NCBI RefSeq assembly: GCF_000204055.1
Contig: NW_006768768.1
Span: 1,788,619 to 1,852,618 of the forward strand
DNA length: 64,000 bases
Reading direction: 5' to 3'
Origin: Melampsora larici-populina 98AG31
Lineage: Eukaryota; Basidiomycota; Pucciniomycetes; Pucciniales; Melampsoraceae
This document shows positions 23,956 through 36,300 of the stretch, piece after piece. The number at the start of each line of letters is the position of its first letter. Positions within the stretch are counted from its first letter, which is position 1. The notes under the pieces were generated by a model. The model saw only the letters and a list, made by a program, of their open reading frames with translations, was not told the DNA's origin and did no database searches. The position numbers and the translations under genes were made by a program.

Positions 23956-25751
23956 TTGACGAGTGAAGATGAAGAAGAGGTAGCAGAGAGGCCAGAACCA
24001 GAACCGCTTGGGGAAAGGAAAATCATAGCTATACCGGTTAACAACAATTGGCCGGCATCAGTGAAAAGCAACATGAACCTGGAAGAGTGGAGTGTATTAA
24101 TGAAGGAAGCTGGCCTAGAAAGAGAAATACCTTATATTATAGGAGGTTTTCGAGAAGGATTTTGTCTAGGGATTGAGCAACATGAAATAGAAGGACACGA
24201 ATGGTATACACCACCTAATCATAAATCAGCACTCCAGCTAGATCACAAATCAAAAAGACCATAAGAAGTGATCGAGAGGCAGGACAATTAGCTGGACCAT
24301 TTACACATGAAGACGAATCCAATGGGAAGTGCCGAGAATGGTGATGGATCCATTAGATTGATAAATGTCCTATCTTATCCTAAAAATGTAGAAGGAATAC
24401 CATCAGTTAATTCATTTGTAGATAAAGAAAATTTTAACTCCTACTGGGACGATTTTAACACAGTAGCAAGATTCTTAGTAGATAATCCAGGCGAATGGGT
24501 CTTTGCAATCTTTGATTGGGAGAAAGCCTTTTGGCAACTACCAAATCACCCAAGTCAAAGAAAATACCTGATTATTATGGATTTGGAGGGGGAATTATGG
24601 GTGGACTTAGCAGTTGGATTCGGCGGAGCGGCTTGCTGTGGAGTGTTTGGAGCTCCAGCGAATGCGTGGAAGGTGATAATGGAGAAAATCTTCAAACTGC
24701 CCCAAATATTTCGTTGGGTAGATGATAACTTGATCCTGAAACGTCCAGATCAAACAGTAACATTGGAAGACATAACCACGCTCAGTAACTCCCCAGGGGT
24801 ACTGACAAATCCGGCGAAAAACCACAAATTTAAAACCGAACAAAGATACGTAGGATTCGTTTGGAACAGAAAGGACCATACTGTAAGATTAACTGATGAT
24901 AAATTGAAACAACGATTAGATCAAATTGAGGAATTTTTAGACCAAACAAGAAATCCAGATTGGGCTTACAAACAGGTTGATATGTTATTAGGTAGACTAG
25001 TACATACGGTTTACATTGTACCACATATGATGGCATACTTAAGATCATTCCATAGATGGCAAAAAAGCTGGGTAAATAAATCAGCAAGAAGATCAACACC
25101 ACAGCCAGTAAGAAATGATTTGATGGAATGGAAGATATGCTTACAAAACTTTAATGTGAGACCATTAATCCCATCAAGAAGGGCACTGCATGTAACCTGA
25201 GTAGGGGACACATCATCTTCTTTTGGTGTAGGAATATTAATAGGTGAATGCTGGGTGTCCTTTAAATTTGTGGAAGGTTGGCAGATGTTTGAACTAGAAA
25301 ATGATAAGAGAACGATAGCCTGGGCCAAAACTGTGGCAATCAGGCTAGGACTTTTGGTGCTAAACAGACTAAGAAGGGTGTTGGGTACGCTAAACCGCAA
25401 AAGTGATTTAATGATGAAGTCAGGTACTAACCTGAAATGTCCCAAACAGGTAAAACCTTTGTGGTGTGGACTGACAACACTACAACACAATTGACGGTGA
25501 AGAAAAGAAAATCTAAAGATCATCTAGTAAATGAAGAATGGAAATTAATACAAAGATTACTCACTAAACTAGCTTGTGAAATAACAGCAAAACGTGTTAC
25601 AACAAACTCAAATGATGCTGATGGACTTTCACGAGGTATACTTGAGGATAAATTAATGTGGTTTAACAAGATACGAATTGAAATCCCAAATGATTTATCG
25701 AGAATTATAAAGCAGGTCACATTGAAGCATAATGTCAAGAAAAAAGTCTGA
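23956..25751 (+). pseudogene. DIRS-like reverse transcriptase and RNase H
   Basis: The segment at 23956-24261 (NNWPASVKSNMNLEEW ... GFREGF) is the usual pre-RT region. The RT core at 24307-25200 has NGDGSIRLINVLSYP, then VFAIFDWEKAFWQLP (motif A) and FRWVDDNLIL (motif C, VDD) at about 24710-24735. RNase H-like sequence follows (VGDTSSSFGVGILIGE ... VVWTDNTTTQ ... NSNDADGLSRG). Breaks: a TAA at 24262 plus a frameshift just before the RT core, TGA at 25198-25200 where the family has Trp, and a frameshift near 25440. It would copy the element RNA into DNA; this copy cannot. Confidence 0.8.
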
Positions 25752-25878
25752 TCAGCTGTCTACCAAGAAAGCAAGGAAAGCAAAACTGGAAGCAAATGAA
25801 TAGAAAGCTTTAAAACCTTTTGGAACCTTTAGGAGAAATGCGATAGGCAAAGACTCAACAGATAGCAATGAAGTTAAG

Positions 25879-26878
25879 TTGCACTACCTAAAAGGTGCTT
25901 GGGTAGATGGGACGTTAAAGGGATACAATTCGGGAATTGTGAAGCTACATAGATTTGTATCAGTTAACAATACTCTGAAAGAAAAGCTCCTACCAATATC
26001 GGAAACCATTGTAAAACAATTCGTAGTTTGGGCATCGAAGAAGAATGTAGAAAAAGCAAAGGAAGATGAATCAGTTAAAGCAAACACACTTAAAACTTAG
26101 CTGGAATTAAAGCGTGGCATACATACCACGGAGAAGATTATCTGTCAAAGGTTGACAATGCTATCAAGTCACTACTAAAAGCAACCAAAAAGATTGAAGC
26201 AAACTTCAAAGAATTAGATGAAAAACGGCCTCCAGTTTTAATATCAGATTTAGTTGTACTTCTTGAAGAATTACCAGAAAGAGGTGAAGAAGGCTTAGCA
26301 ATGTTGGCAGTTGCAATGGTAGCGTTTTGGGGTGTTGCCAGATTACGTGGTTTGATTTCAGATGACCCAAAGGAAATTCTACCAAAATGGCAAGACGTAA
26401 GCTGGTCAAATGACAAGACGGAGGTGAAAATAGCGATTCATAACGCGAAAACGGCACTTCTGGGTGAGATCCAATACATTAACATCCAGAAACAGAAATC
26501 AACTCTAGATCCAGTTACGATACTAGAGAAATGGTTTAACTTTAGACAAAGGAAACCAACGGACAAAATGTTCATTGTGAGATCGAAGGGAGTAAAGAAG
26601 CGGATTGGCAAAAGCCACACCATGAAGACATTAAGAGAAGTCCGGAATGGGAAGAGGTCAAAACGCAAGCAACTATTACATGGCGACTTGTTCCGAATTG
26701 GTGGCGCTTTGCTAAGATGGAACTTAGGAAGAGATAAAAGAAATTGGTAGATGGAGCTCAGATGCATATAAAATTTACCTCAGACGGTTCTTGGAAAAAG
26801 AAACAGAGAAAACCAAGAAACTCTTGAGAGAATTTAGGAATGAGTATAAACAAAACTCAAAAAAGCTAGATGCTTAAT
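25879..26878 (+). pseudogene. DIRS-like tyrosine recombinase
   Basis: The N-terminal SAM-like region (KGYNSGIVKLHRFVSVNN) precedes the catalytic domain. ARLRGLISDDP near 26340 holds the first catalytic Arg. HGDLFRIGGALLRW near 26680 holds the H-x-x-R pair. The tyrosine is in AYKIYLRRF at about 26764-26790, in another frame. A frameshift near 26100 and another near 26736 break the gene. The enzyme would integrate circular cDNA, the hallmark of DIRS elements. Confidence 0.75.
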
Positions 26879-26879
26879 G

Positions 26880-27760
26880 ATTATCCTGTATTGCAAAGAT
26901 GTACCTAGTTGTAATTAAACTATCCACATGGAATAAGGTTCAGTGACAACCAAACATGAAAGCAATGATGAAATGACCCATTCAAACTGTGCATAGATTA
27001 TTGAATGCATCTTGTATTTCAATACAAAAACTAAAATAAAGTTACGTCAATCATGTAGAAGTGAGAAGTAACCACAAGAAAATGAAAGGGGAAGAACAAT
27101 GTTCCGGTAAATGATCTTGGTAAAAGTGTAGAAGAAACACACAGGTTAAAAAGGTTGGGGCTTGACCAGGCTAACGGTTCTACCCTCCATGAGTTATGGG
27201 GATGAGAAGCCCCCGTAGGGATATTGTGATTGCCCCAAGAGAGATACTCGGAGAAAGGGCCTATAACCCCTTCTAATACCCGAGTAGATCTATTGGGGCC
27301 TCCCCCACACCCCCGAACGTAGTTCTACTAACAGACTGTAAATATAACTTGTGAGCTACATAGGAGGTCACAACATTCCTAGGAGGATAATATCCTGAGG
27401 AAATTGGATGAAAGAAACATGTTATAAAAACATGATAAAATAATTGATAAATGACAAAACACTTTTGCCAAAACCTAAACCACACTCATACTAGTGGATA
27501 TATAAAACAAGGTTTGCGTGGTGTTACAACTATTACGTATCAGGACAAAAGTGAAACCAGTCAATTCCTGAATCTTCTCATTTCTTCCAACCGGTCTAAA
27601 CCGAAAATAGGTGAGATAAGGCTATTGCCTTGCCATCTACAATGCCAAGCTAGTTTGGGCCTTGACACCCCCCCAACCTTTTAGAGGTTTACAAACATTT
27701 TTAACCCATACAAATGTTCTTCTTGTGAATTTGAAAAGTGATATTACCAAGTGATTTAGT
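26880..27760. other. 3' flank of the DIRS element, no gene
   Basis: No coding sequence is seen. A C-rich stretch at 27180-27330 with GGGGCCTCCCCCACACCCCCG and a ribosome-unlike inverted GGGCCTATAACCCC could belong to the DIRS terminal region, but I could not pair it with a 5' copy. Confidence 0.35.
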
Positions 27761-27768
27761 AAGGGCCC

Positions 27769-28505
27769 TTGCTATTTGCAGCCCACACAAAATCCATGTA
27801 GGCGCTGCCAAAACAGCGCCTACATGAAGGTTTCCCAGGAAAAAGTGCCTACATTTATGATGTAGGCGCTTTTTCCTTTTTCAAATGACGCCTACAGGCT
27901 GAAAAACCAATGTAGGCGTCATTTGTGTACACCTACATTTCAAAAATGAAATGTAGGCATAAATCTGAAGCGCCTACATCTTTTTTTTGACTGTAGGCGT
28001 AATTTTTGTCCCTTATAATTTGATACCAACACCCTTATGATTTAATTCCAACACCCTTATGATTTAATTGCAACACCCTTATAATTAATTATAAGACCCT
28101 TATAGTTTTATAATCAAATGCGCACTCTTACATTTAATACCCTTATCATTTAATACCAACACCCTTATATATTAATACCAGCACCCTTATAGATTTGTAT
28201 TCACACATGTATAAGACCCTTATAACTAACTTAAGCGCCTGCATGGAAAAAACAATGTAGGCGCCCAAAAAGGCGCCTACATTTTATTTTTAGAATGTAG
28301 GTGCTTGAAAATAGCACCTACATCTTATTTTTAGAATGTAGGCGTACACAAATGACGCCTACATTTGTTTTTCAGCCTGTAGGCGTCATTTGAAAAAGGA
28401 AAAAGCGCCTACATCATCAATGTAGGCGCTTTTTCCTGGGAAACCTTCATGTAGGCGCTGTTTTGGCAGCGCCTACATGGATTTCATGTGGGCTGCAAAT
28501 AGCAA
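27769..28505. mobile_element. 737-bp MULE-derived foldback MITE
   Basis: It begins TTGCTATTTGCAGCCCACA and ends with the reverse complement. The arms extend inward about 180 bases as GCGCCTACAT repeats. The same outer sequence borders the 10.2-kb MULE at 29907-40095, so this is a deletion derivative of it. The core (28010-28220) is a tandem array of ACACCCTTAT(A/G)ATTTAAT. It sits directly upstream of the repeat-protein ORF at 28509. No clear 8-11 bp target duplication could be identified. Confidence 0.85.
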
Positions 28506-29321
28506 CGGCCTTGAACTATTCAGCCAATCACCGCCTCCACTCAAACAAGTCCATCAATCAGGATATCCATTCAAACTTGGATCCTGATTTGATCTTGCCA
28601 GCCTATCCGGATATATTTTGGAACTTGTCAGCGCAATCACATATTGATTTGAACCTGTCAGCGCATCCCAATCTGGATTCAAATTTGTCAGCCCATTGCA
28701 ATATTGATTCAAACTCCGCAGCCCATCCCAATCTGGATTCCAACTATTCAAACTTGTCAACCCATTGTGATATCAATTCAAAGCCGTCAGGCCATCACAA
28801 TATAGATTTGAGCTTGTCAGCCCATCACAATCTCAATTCAAACTCCTCAGCCAATCCCAATCATGATTTGAACTCCTCAGCCCACCTCGATCTTGATTTG
28901 AACTCAGCCCCTCCCGATCTTGATTCAAACTGGACAGGTCTTTTGGATCTCTTACCCGATATCACTCCTAACACAGCCTCTCAGGAAGACAAATTTCCAA
29001 TGTCCCAAGCAGAAGCATGTGTGCCTGTTATCCCAAACGAAATCACCCACACAAATCAGATACACAATTTGGTGAGTGCTTTTGGCCAGTCTTAGTTATT
29101 AATTGGATCAGATTGGAGGTAGACTCATTTTCTCGATTTCTTCTCTTACTTTCCAGGAAAGTACTCAACATCTGCAGGTGGTTCAAAGGCCTGCTCAAGT
29201 CACAAGAGTAACCCGCAAGCGCTTACGCGAGATGCAATCAGCTTCAATCAGTCGCCCACAAACTTGTTCCAAAGCTAGGCAGCCACCCACCCACCACCAA
29301 GCAATAACAAGGGTTATGTAA
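28506..29321 (+). CDS. Spliced gene for an 11-residue-repeat protein, 5' end lost
   Basis: Exon 28506-29071 and exon 29157-29321 join through an 85-base intron (GTGAGT ... TTTCCAG) in phase 0. About 10 imperfect copies of an 11-residue unit N/D-L-S-A-H-P-N-L-D-S-N occupy the first two thirds. A basic tail (RVTRKRLREMQSASISRP) follows. No in-frame ATG occurs before the repeats: the frame runs back into the MITE, which probably replaced or displaced the 5' part. I do not recognise the family. The repeats are coded by tandem DNA units with CAGCCCATC and TTGATTCAAAC. Confidence 0.5.
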
Positions 29322-29514
29322 ATTTGACATGTGTCATTTCAAAAGTTTGTCATCTCTGGGAAGTGTTTATGAAAAGCCAATGTATAGTGTTTAAATTACC
29401 TGTGACTGCAAACACCACCTTGATTCCTCTATATACCAAAATGGTATCTTGATTGTTGAAATAAATACAAATAATTGATTTAACAATACAATCTGATTGA
29501 ATTTAGCATTACAC

Positions 29515-29817
29515 TTAACCCAAGTTGTGTACAAGAGGATCGACTTTGTTTTCATCTTCAGCGCTGATGATACTTTTGCCGACCACTGCATCCCACTGTC
29601 TCCCACATTCCGCCATCATAGATACCCATAGAGCCTTGAGGTTTTTGTCCAGCTCGTTTGAACCCTCAACATAAGCAGCTGTCCACCGCAAAAGATCCTC
29701 CAGTTTAGGATCCCACCGCCTCCACAGCTTATTAAATTTTTTCATTAGCTGATGACGGAGGCTTTTTGATTTCACTATTTGGCTATGTGAGGGTTGGGTA
29801 TTCAAAAGAGTACTCAA
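29515..29817 (-). CDS. Hypothetical protein fragment
   Basis: This is an open frame of about 100 residues (…FNKLWRRWDPKLEDLLRWT…CGRQWDAVVGKSI…) with natural-looking composition and a stop at 29515. It has no ATG at its upstream edge (the first codon is TTG). The MULE begins about 90 bases upstream, so the gene is probably truncated at its 5' end. It is convergent with the repeat-protein gene. The family is not recognised. Confidence 0.4.
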   Translation of the reverse strand: MSTLLNTQPSHSQIVKSKSLRHQLMKKFNKLWRRWDPKLEDLLRWTAAYVEGSNELDKNLKALWVSMMAECGRQWDAVVGKSIISAEDENKVDPLVHNLG

Positions 29818-29995
29818 GGCTCACTAAAGATGGCAAGGTAGGTTTGTAATTTTATATAACTAAGGTTATATTTCAAATATGATGTAATTACAATAAAATT
29901 AGGCTGTTGCTATTTGCAGCCCACATGAAATCCACGTAGGCGCTGTCCAAAATACGCCTACATGGATGTTTTCCGCCAAAAAGCGCCTAAATTCA

Positions 29996-30814
29996 CACTA
30001 CACCAAATGTAATCTTTACCGGGCGGTAAAGAAAACTACTGACATAGAAAAGTCCTGAGGCAACAGGAAGAGAGCTAAAAATCTGAAAAAATATGCACCT
30101 TGTTCCTAGATGTTGGGGCGTCATGATGAGTATCTTTTTGTATTTTACACACAGATATTGGTTTATGTACTAACAATAAACGCTGAAAATCATCAAAAAC
30201 TCACATGTAACAATACCTGAAATTTGGGTCATGAGTATGAAGACAATATTTTGTGGTCTAAAAATCTCAATAACTTTTGCAATTCTGCTCCAAAAAACTC
30301 GATGTTTGGTTCATTCAAAAGCTGAACTATTCTCCTTCACACTTCATAATGTTAGTAAGGTGCTATCTAGTCATTTAAACACTCTACATATGTTCAAACA
30401 GTTCTGCATGAATAGATCTGTAGGATCTTTTTTAGGACAGTTACAGAGGTGATGTCTCAATGAAAAATGTAGAGGAAAGGCTCACCTTTTTAATGCACTT
30501 CAAATTGAGTTATTTGATTCAGAACTGCAAAAGTTATTGATGTTTGAAAATTCCAAAATCCTGTCTTCAAAGTCAAGGGCCAAATTTCAGGTATTGTTAC
30601 AGGTGGGTTTTGATGATCTCAGCCTTTATTGTTAGTACATTAACCAATATCTGTGTGTAAGAATACAAAAAAATACTCATCATGACGCCCTCAACATCTA
30701 GGGAACAAGGTGCATATTTTTTCAGATTTTTGGCTCTCTTCCTGTTGCCTCAGGACTTTTCTATGTTGCAGTAGTTTTCTTTACCGCCCGGTAAAGATTA
30801 CATTTGGTGTAGTG
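29996..30814. mobile_element. 819-bp CACTA-type foldback MITE nested in the MULE arm
   Basis: The element starts CACTACACCAAATGTAATCT and ends with the reverse complement. The arms pair over almost the whole length (about 390 bases each). It is flanked by TCA on both sides (29993-29995 and 30815-30817). CACTA start plus 3-bp duplication are the CACTA (En/Spm) signature. It has no coding capacity. A truncated second copy lies at 50883-51056. Confidence 0.92.
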
Positions 30815-31200
30815 TCAGCCTGTAGGCGCTTTTTTCTTTTTTAAATGACGCCTACAGGCTGAAAAACCAATGTAGGCGCTCAAAAATAGCGCCTACATTT
30901 CATTTGGGGTATGTAGGCACTATTTTCATGCGCCTACATGGAAAAACCAATGTAGGCGCTCACAAAAAGCGCCTACATCCCCAAAAAAAAGATGTAGGCG
31001 CTTTTTTTGAGCGCCTACATTCCCTCCTCTGTATGTAGGCGCTGCCGAATGAGCTCCCGCCAAGTAGGCGCTTTGAAATTACGCCTACATGCCCTAGTAA
31101 CCATGTAGGCGTAATTTCAAAGCGTCTACATAATTTTTTCAGCCCAAATCAGCGCCTACATCCAGTCTTGCAAATGTAGGCACTACAAATCCAGCTTCAT
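30815..31200. repeat. Left-arm array of GCGCCTACAT motifs
   Basis: At least a dozen copies of the 10-mer GCGCCTACAT or its complement occur in alternating orientation, spaced 15-30 bases, forming a chain of small hairpins. Equivalent arrays are at 38148-38286 and 39791-40080. They form the inner terminal region of the MULE. Confidence 0.85.
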
Positions 31201-31254
31201 AACCCGTCAGCCGGGTAATGAAGCCCCATTTTGATGTCAAAAAGGCAGATTGGA

Positions 31255-33100
31255 CTCAAAATGAGAGAACCGGAGGACGGAAAACGCTGTTTGGACTTGA
31301 AATGAGAGAACCGGAGGACGGAAAAAGCCGTTTGGACTCGAAATGAGAGAACCGGTGTAGAACTCCTACGCTGTGGAGCGTAGGCAGAGCCTCGAGGGGA
31401 AGAAACAACCCAAGGGGAATAAACCGCCAAGAGCCGTTACTGAAACGCCGCTAAGCTGCCCTCAGATTTTACAATGAGACACTTCTTCAAACCCTACTAC
31501 CACCCAAATAAGCTTTCCAACCTTGAATATCCAATCTACAAGTTTTTTTCCGCTTTAAGGATTCCCGTAAAGGTCCTACAGTTCAAAAACAGATGTAAAC
31601 AAGCTGTTTTTTACTTTGTTCCCCAATGCAAGTTTCCAAAAAAAACTTCCCGCAGCAAGTAAAAAAAATAATAAAAACCTTGAAAATTACCCCAAAACCT
31701 TGTTCTTCAACTTCTACAGACCCTGACAATACCCTACACACCCTATCCAGCTTTAAACCCAGCAATTTGCACCTGTAGCAGTGCAAAAGGTACCCTACTA
31801 CCCTAGGACAAATCCCCTAGGTAGCTAAGTGAGATAGGTAAAAAAGAATAAAAAAATGAAAATAATAATCCAAATTTCAAAAATCCCCAGTATAAGGGTT
31901 TCAAAAAAATCTTTGATATCGCTCTTCTTCAACCCTTATATTCAAAATAAAGGTAAGACCCTTATTTTCTTTTCTTGTTCTCTCTACCAATGCGATAAAA
32001 TAAAAAACTAACACTCGAGTATGCTTTTTTTTATTACTTCTTCTATCTTAGACTTCGATCGATTTAAAAAAAGAAACTCTAACAAAAGCTCGAAAAGCTT
32101 CGATTCCTTCCAAATCAATAGGACTCGATAATGATCAAAAAGAAAAAAGAAAAACTTTCAAAAACCTCTTGCTACAATAAGACAAGCTTCTCACACAAAA
32201 AACCAAGAGAAACAACCTTTATACCCAGTACTTGCCCCTTCTACAACCTATCTAAACATAACCGTAAGTCCAGCTTTTGTTTTTATCATTTCTAACTTCT
32301 AACCTCTTTGGGTTTCGAATTGAATTGTTGTTGTTTTTTCTTTCTTTATATTAACTGTTTTACTTTCTTTTCCCTTTTTGTTTACTTGATTTTATTTGGT
32401 TTTTTTTAGATTGTTCCGATGCAAAACAACGTGGCCAGCGCTTGGAACTTCCGACTCCTTTCCGCTATCTCCACTGCCTCGCCACTACCATCTGCTTCTC
32501 TCCTCCACACCCTCTTAACTCGGTCAGCCTATCTCCATCGAGATCAATTGGTCTTGCCCAATCCGGTAAGTTTTTTTTTTTTATTGTTTTCTTCGTCTCT
32601 TCTCTGTAGTCTTTCACCACGCTAACTACCCTTCTCCTTTGTTTTGATCTAATCCCTTTTAGCTAAAAGACCCTTGATCAATCGTTTGTGTGGTTATAGG
32701 CTAAGCCAGCCCTTGTTCCTTTCATCTTTTTTTTTCTTTTAACTTGTTTAGTCCAATCTCCTTGTTGTTAGAGCCTAGTTGTGGCTAAAGATGTTGTAAG
32801 GGTAAAAATACCCAAAATATGCGAAAATTGAACCTGTTTGAGCTGAGCTGTGAGAGTACCCAAGATTAAAGAAGAAAACATAAAATAAAAAAACCCCTAT
32901 ATAAAGGTCCAAAAACAGACTCGAGTGAATTTTCTTTCCACACCGGAGGACGGAAAATGCAGTTTGGACTCAAAATGAGAGAACCGGAGGACGGAAAACA
33001 CCAAAAACACAGTTTCAACTCGAAATGAGAGAACCGGAGGACGGAATATGCCAAAAACACAGTTTGGACTCGAAATGAGTGCACCAGAGGACGGAAAAAT
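31255..33100. repeat. Tandem repeat of about 40 bp split by an LTR-like insertion
   Basis: Units read CTCGAAATGAGAGAACCGGA followed by GGACGGAAAA, with variable spacers. They occur at 31255-31355 and continue at 32943-33100. The two parts are contiguous if the 1587-bp repeat at 31356-32942 is removed. Confidence 0.85.
31356..32942. mobile_element. LTR-like repeat, 1587 bp, solo copy with CCGG duplication
   Basis: It begins TGTAGAACTCC and ends CCACA (TG...CA). It is flanked by CCGG (31352-31355 and 32943-32946; possibly ACCGG) where the tandem array is interrupted. It has no coding sequence but carries pyrimidine-rich tracts, a TATATAAAGG box near its right end and splice-like GTAAGT segments. 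A direct copy lies at 38287-39790. The pattern of a solo LTR is the simplest reading; a non-coding LARD/TRIM-type element is possible. Confidence 0.65.
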
Positions 33101-33312
33101 TGTGTTATGTTATTGTATTTGAAGTTTAATACAATCTTCTCATCTCAAAATGAAGGGTAAATAGATGGTTTGTAAATAACTACCTCATATATATCAATCA
33201 AATTTGACCAAAAAAATGCATTCTGAAATTATTACACAAAAAAAAGAAATACAAATTAATCAATAACAACAACTTTTCGTCTTTTAGAACTTCTGGTGGT
33301 AACTCCTTCTTT

Positions 33313-36300
33313 TCATTCCTTCAATTTCTCTATTTCCTCCATCTTTCTGTCCCATAAAGCAAAACATTCATTGAGGAAACCATCATTTGTCCACCCAGCA
33401 GCATTTCTTCCAGCCATTGAAAGCCAAGTTTTATGCTGATCTTTCCATAGAGCAGGGTTTGGAAAAGGTGAAGGAGAATCTGAAGAAAAAGAAAGAGAAA
33501 CCCAATGACCATTGGCCACAAAACCAAGAGCTATAGGTTTATTAGTGGAATTCTTTTTGGAAGAAAAAGGAAAGAACATCATACAGTGATGATGAGTGGT
33601 ACTGATGATGATAACAGGCCTTGAAAAAGCATTTGCTGCAATTGGACCCATAGTGGTTGATTCAAACCAGTTATATTTGCTGAAAGGTTCATCTGTATAA
33701 GTTTCAATTTTTTCTGATATGTCTTGAATGTATCTTTCAGTTGCCAGTTCTTGTTTTTCTTGAATTTGAGCCTTGGTGAGTGACTTTTTAGCTTTCGTAG
33801 AACCACTCTTCTGCCAATAAAACTTAATATATTCTTGATGATGTATGTCTAGATCTTCAACCATCTTTTGTCTAATAGATTTCTGAGCACCTTCTTTGTG
33901 TTGACCAAGAGCATGAGCTATAGCGTGAAATCCACAATGTCCATCCCCAGGAGGATCATACATAGGAAGTAACATAAGGTCTAACAAGATCTAATAAATG
34001 ATTATGATACTCTTCAATCTTGTGAGGATCTTGATAATGATTTAAATGATAAAATTGTTGATCATTATCATAGTCAGCTTTAATAATTTCTTCATTATAA
34101 GTTAAAGCTTTAATCATTTCTGCTTCTTCTTGTTCTGATTTTAAATCATTTGATTTAAAATCACGTAAATCATTTGAATATTTTGAACTAGCTGAACTAT
34201 TTGAATCATCTACATCATCTGAATCTTCATCTGAAACATCATTAAGATTTGTTTGATCTATATCAGTTAAATCTTCTGAGTTTATTAAAACTACTGATTT
34301 TTTAACATCATCTGATTCATTTGAAACATCATCACCATCTTTTTCTTCTTCTGAATATTGATCATCTTCATCAGTTGAATATTTGACAGCACACTTTGAT
34401 TTATCATGACCTAATTCTCCACAGTTACCACATTTCCTTTTCCTCTTCCTTTCTTCTTTTTCAACGTGTTCAAACCTTGAAGGATCCCTCTTGAGTTTCT
34501 TATTTTTAGCGCCTTTAGGTCTTCCTTTATTTTTGGGTTTTTCTGATTTAGAAGGAGGTTGAACAGGAACTAGAACATATCTACCGCTGATTAATTTCTT
34601 CAAATCTGATTCAAATTTAGCTAAATAACTTTCATCTTGTAGTTTAATCTTTTCTAAATGAGAATCAATTTTAGCTCTGATTTCTTGAAGATCTCTAGGT
34701 GCATACTCAGTAAATAAATGCCACTGCTGGTCAAACTCTTCAATTGCAATCGGTTGTTCTACAAGTCCTAAATACGCACTAATTTGATGAGCACATGGTG
34801 TACCCCAAGTGGGGGTGAAATTTGAGTTGCAAGGTGGAAGTGAAATGAATCTGAATTTAAAATTAATTTGAGTTGATCATTTGCTTGCTTAATAGCAAAT
34901 TGAGAAATTTTACCGTGAAGATCGTCAAAAATAGAATCAAATTTGTTGAGTTTTTTGGATTTTTGATGACGGATTGAGCCAATAATTTCATCATATTGAA
35001 TGTCCAGGCGTTTTGAAAATGCTTCACCGTTGGATATAAGTCATGTTTAGTACTTTCTAAATCTTTTTTGATGGTAGAATGAGTTCCTTCAGTTTTACTA
35101 GTTGTACCGGTTCCAAAATGTTTGAGTTTACTTGTAAAGAGGGAAACAAATTTGCACTCTTGAGAATACCATTTCTTTTCTATATAGTTGAGAAGGTCCT
35201 GAGCGTGATTTTCAATTAAGTAATTTTCAATGAGATCTTTTGAGTTGTGATAATCTAAATTTGTTTGAGAAGAACAAAAGGAATTCCATAATTTAAGAAA
35301 ATGATTTTCATTGATTTTTGATGATTTTGATTTGATATGACTTTGAATATTCTTGTTGATATGCCACAGACAGAGGATATGGTCAGCATCAGGAAAAATA
35401 TTATGAATACTGTTAATCAACGCTCTTTCACGATCAGTAGCAAATTACCTAGGTGAAAGTTCAGGATCACAACCTTCAAATAAAAGTTTAAATCTATATA
35501 AAGCCCATTCGTAAGTTGGTTGAGTTTTGTCCATCATAAAACAAAAAGCCGCAGAGAAAGGTTTATTAATTGAAGTAGTTCCCACAAAATGAAGACATGG
35601 TAATTCACAATCATTAGTTTTATAAGTGGTGTCTACTCCATAAACGTGAGGGAATTGTAAAGCTAATTTGATTGAGTCCGGATGAGCACAGAATAAAGAT
35701 AATAATTTTCCGTTATCGTCGTTATGAACATGATAATTCCATTTATTTTTGATAAAGAAATCTAATAAAGCGGTAATAGGATCCCTTCCATTTAATTCTT
35801 GAGCTCGAAACTTCTGTCTTGCATCATAAATGTCTTTCATGATAGGATTGAAACCCAGATTCTTGTCAAGAGACGTCATAATGTGGCAAGGTTTGATTGA
35901 AGATCTACTTAATTTTTGAGCTAACATGATCTGAATCAAATCTAATCTTCTATATATTGAGAATTCATTAGGAGATTGAAAAGGTTCATGATTGTGAGAT
36001 AAATGGTTGAGGAATTGTCCAGTACTACTATTCTCAACTTGATCTAAAACCCATTCACCAGTTTGCTTATTTTGTTTAATAGCAGCCTTCCACTGACATC
36101 CGGTTTTCTTAGTTGAAGTGACTCGTTGAGTAGCTTTACTTTTTCTGGGATTACCACGATGACAGTGAAAATAAATAGTTTTATGGCATCCACGGTTATT
36201 TTTTGATGAAGTTACGGATATTCCATCTCCACCATTTAAAGATACAGAGTGAAGGTATTGTTTCGCCACCTTCTCACTTCTAAAAAGTTTACCCCACCGT

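Larger units (their letters stand above)
21580..26878 (+). mobile_element. DIRS-like tyrosine-recombinase retrotransposon, decayed
   Basis: In order on the plus strand are an acidic/basic gag-like region (21582-23555), reverse transcriptase (24307-25200), RNase H-like sequence (25201-25751) and a tyrosine recombinase (25879-26878). RT plus YR without an integrase, and with no flanking LTRs seen, is diagnostic of the DIRS order. Terminal inverted or split repeats were not found by eye, so the outer limits are those of the coding region. Confidence 0.75.

Noticed and set aside
29996..30814. Small RNA or microRNA precursor because of the long hairpin
   Set aside because: The whole block has CACTA ends and a 3-bp duplication and recurs truncated at 50883, so a MITE explains it.
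27781..31200. CRISPR-like array because of regularly spaced 10-mers
   Set aside because: The motif alternates in orientation, spacers are short and related, and the arrays sit at transposon ends in a eukaryotic genome.
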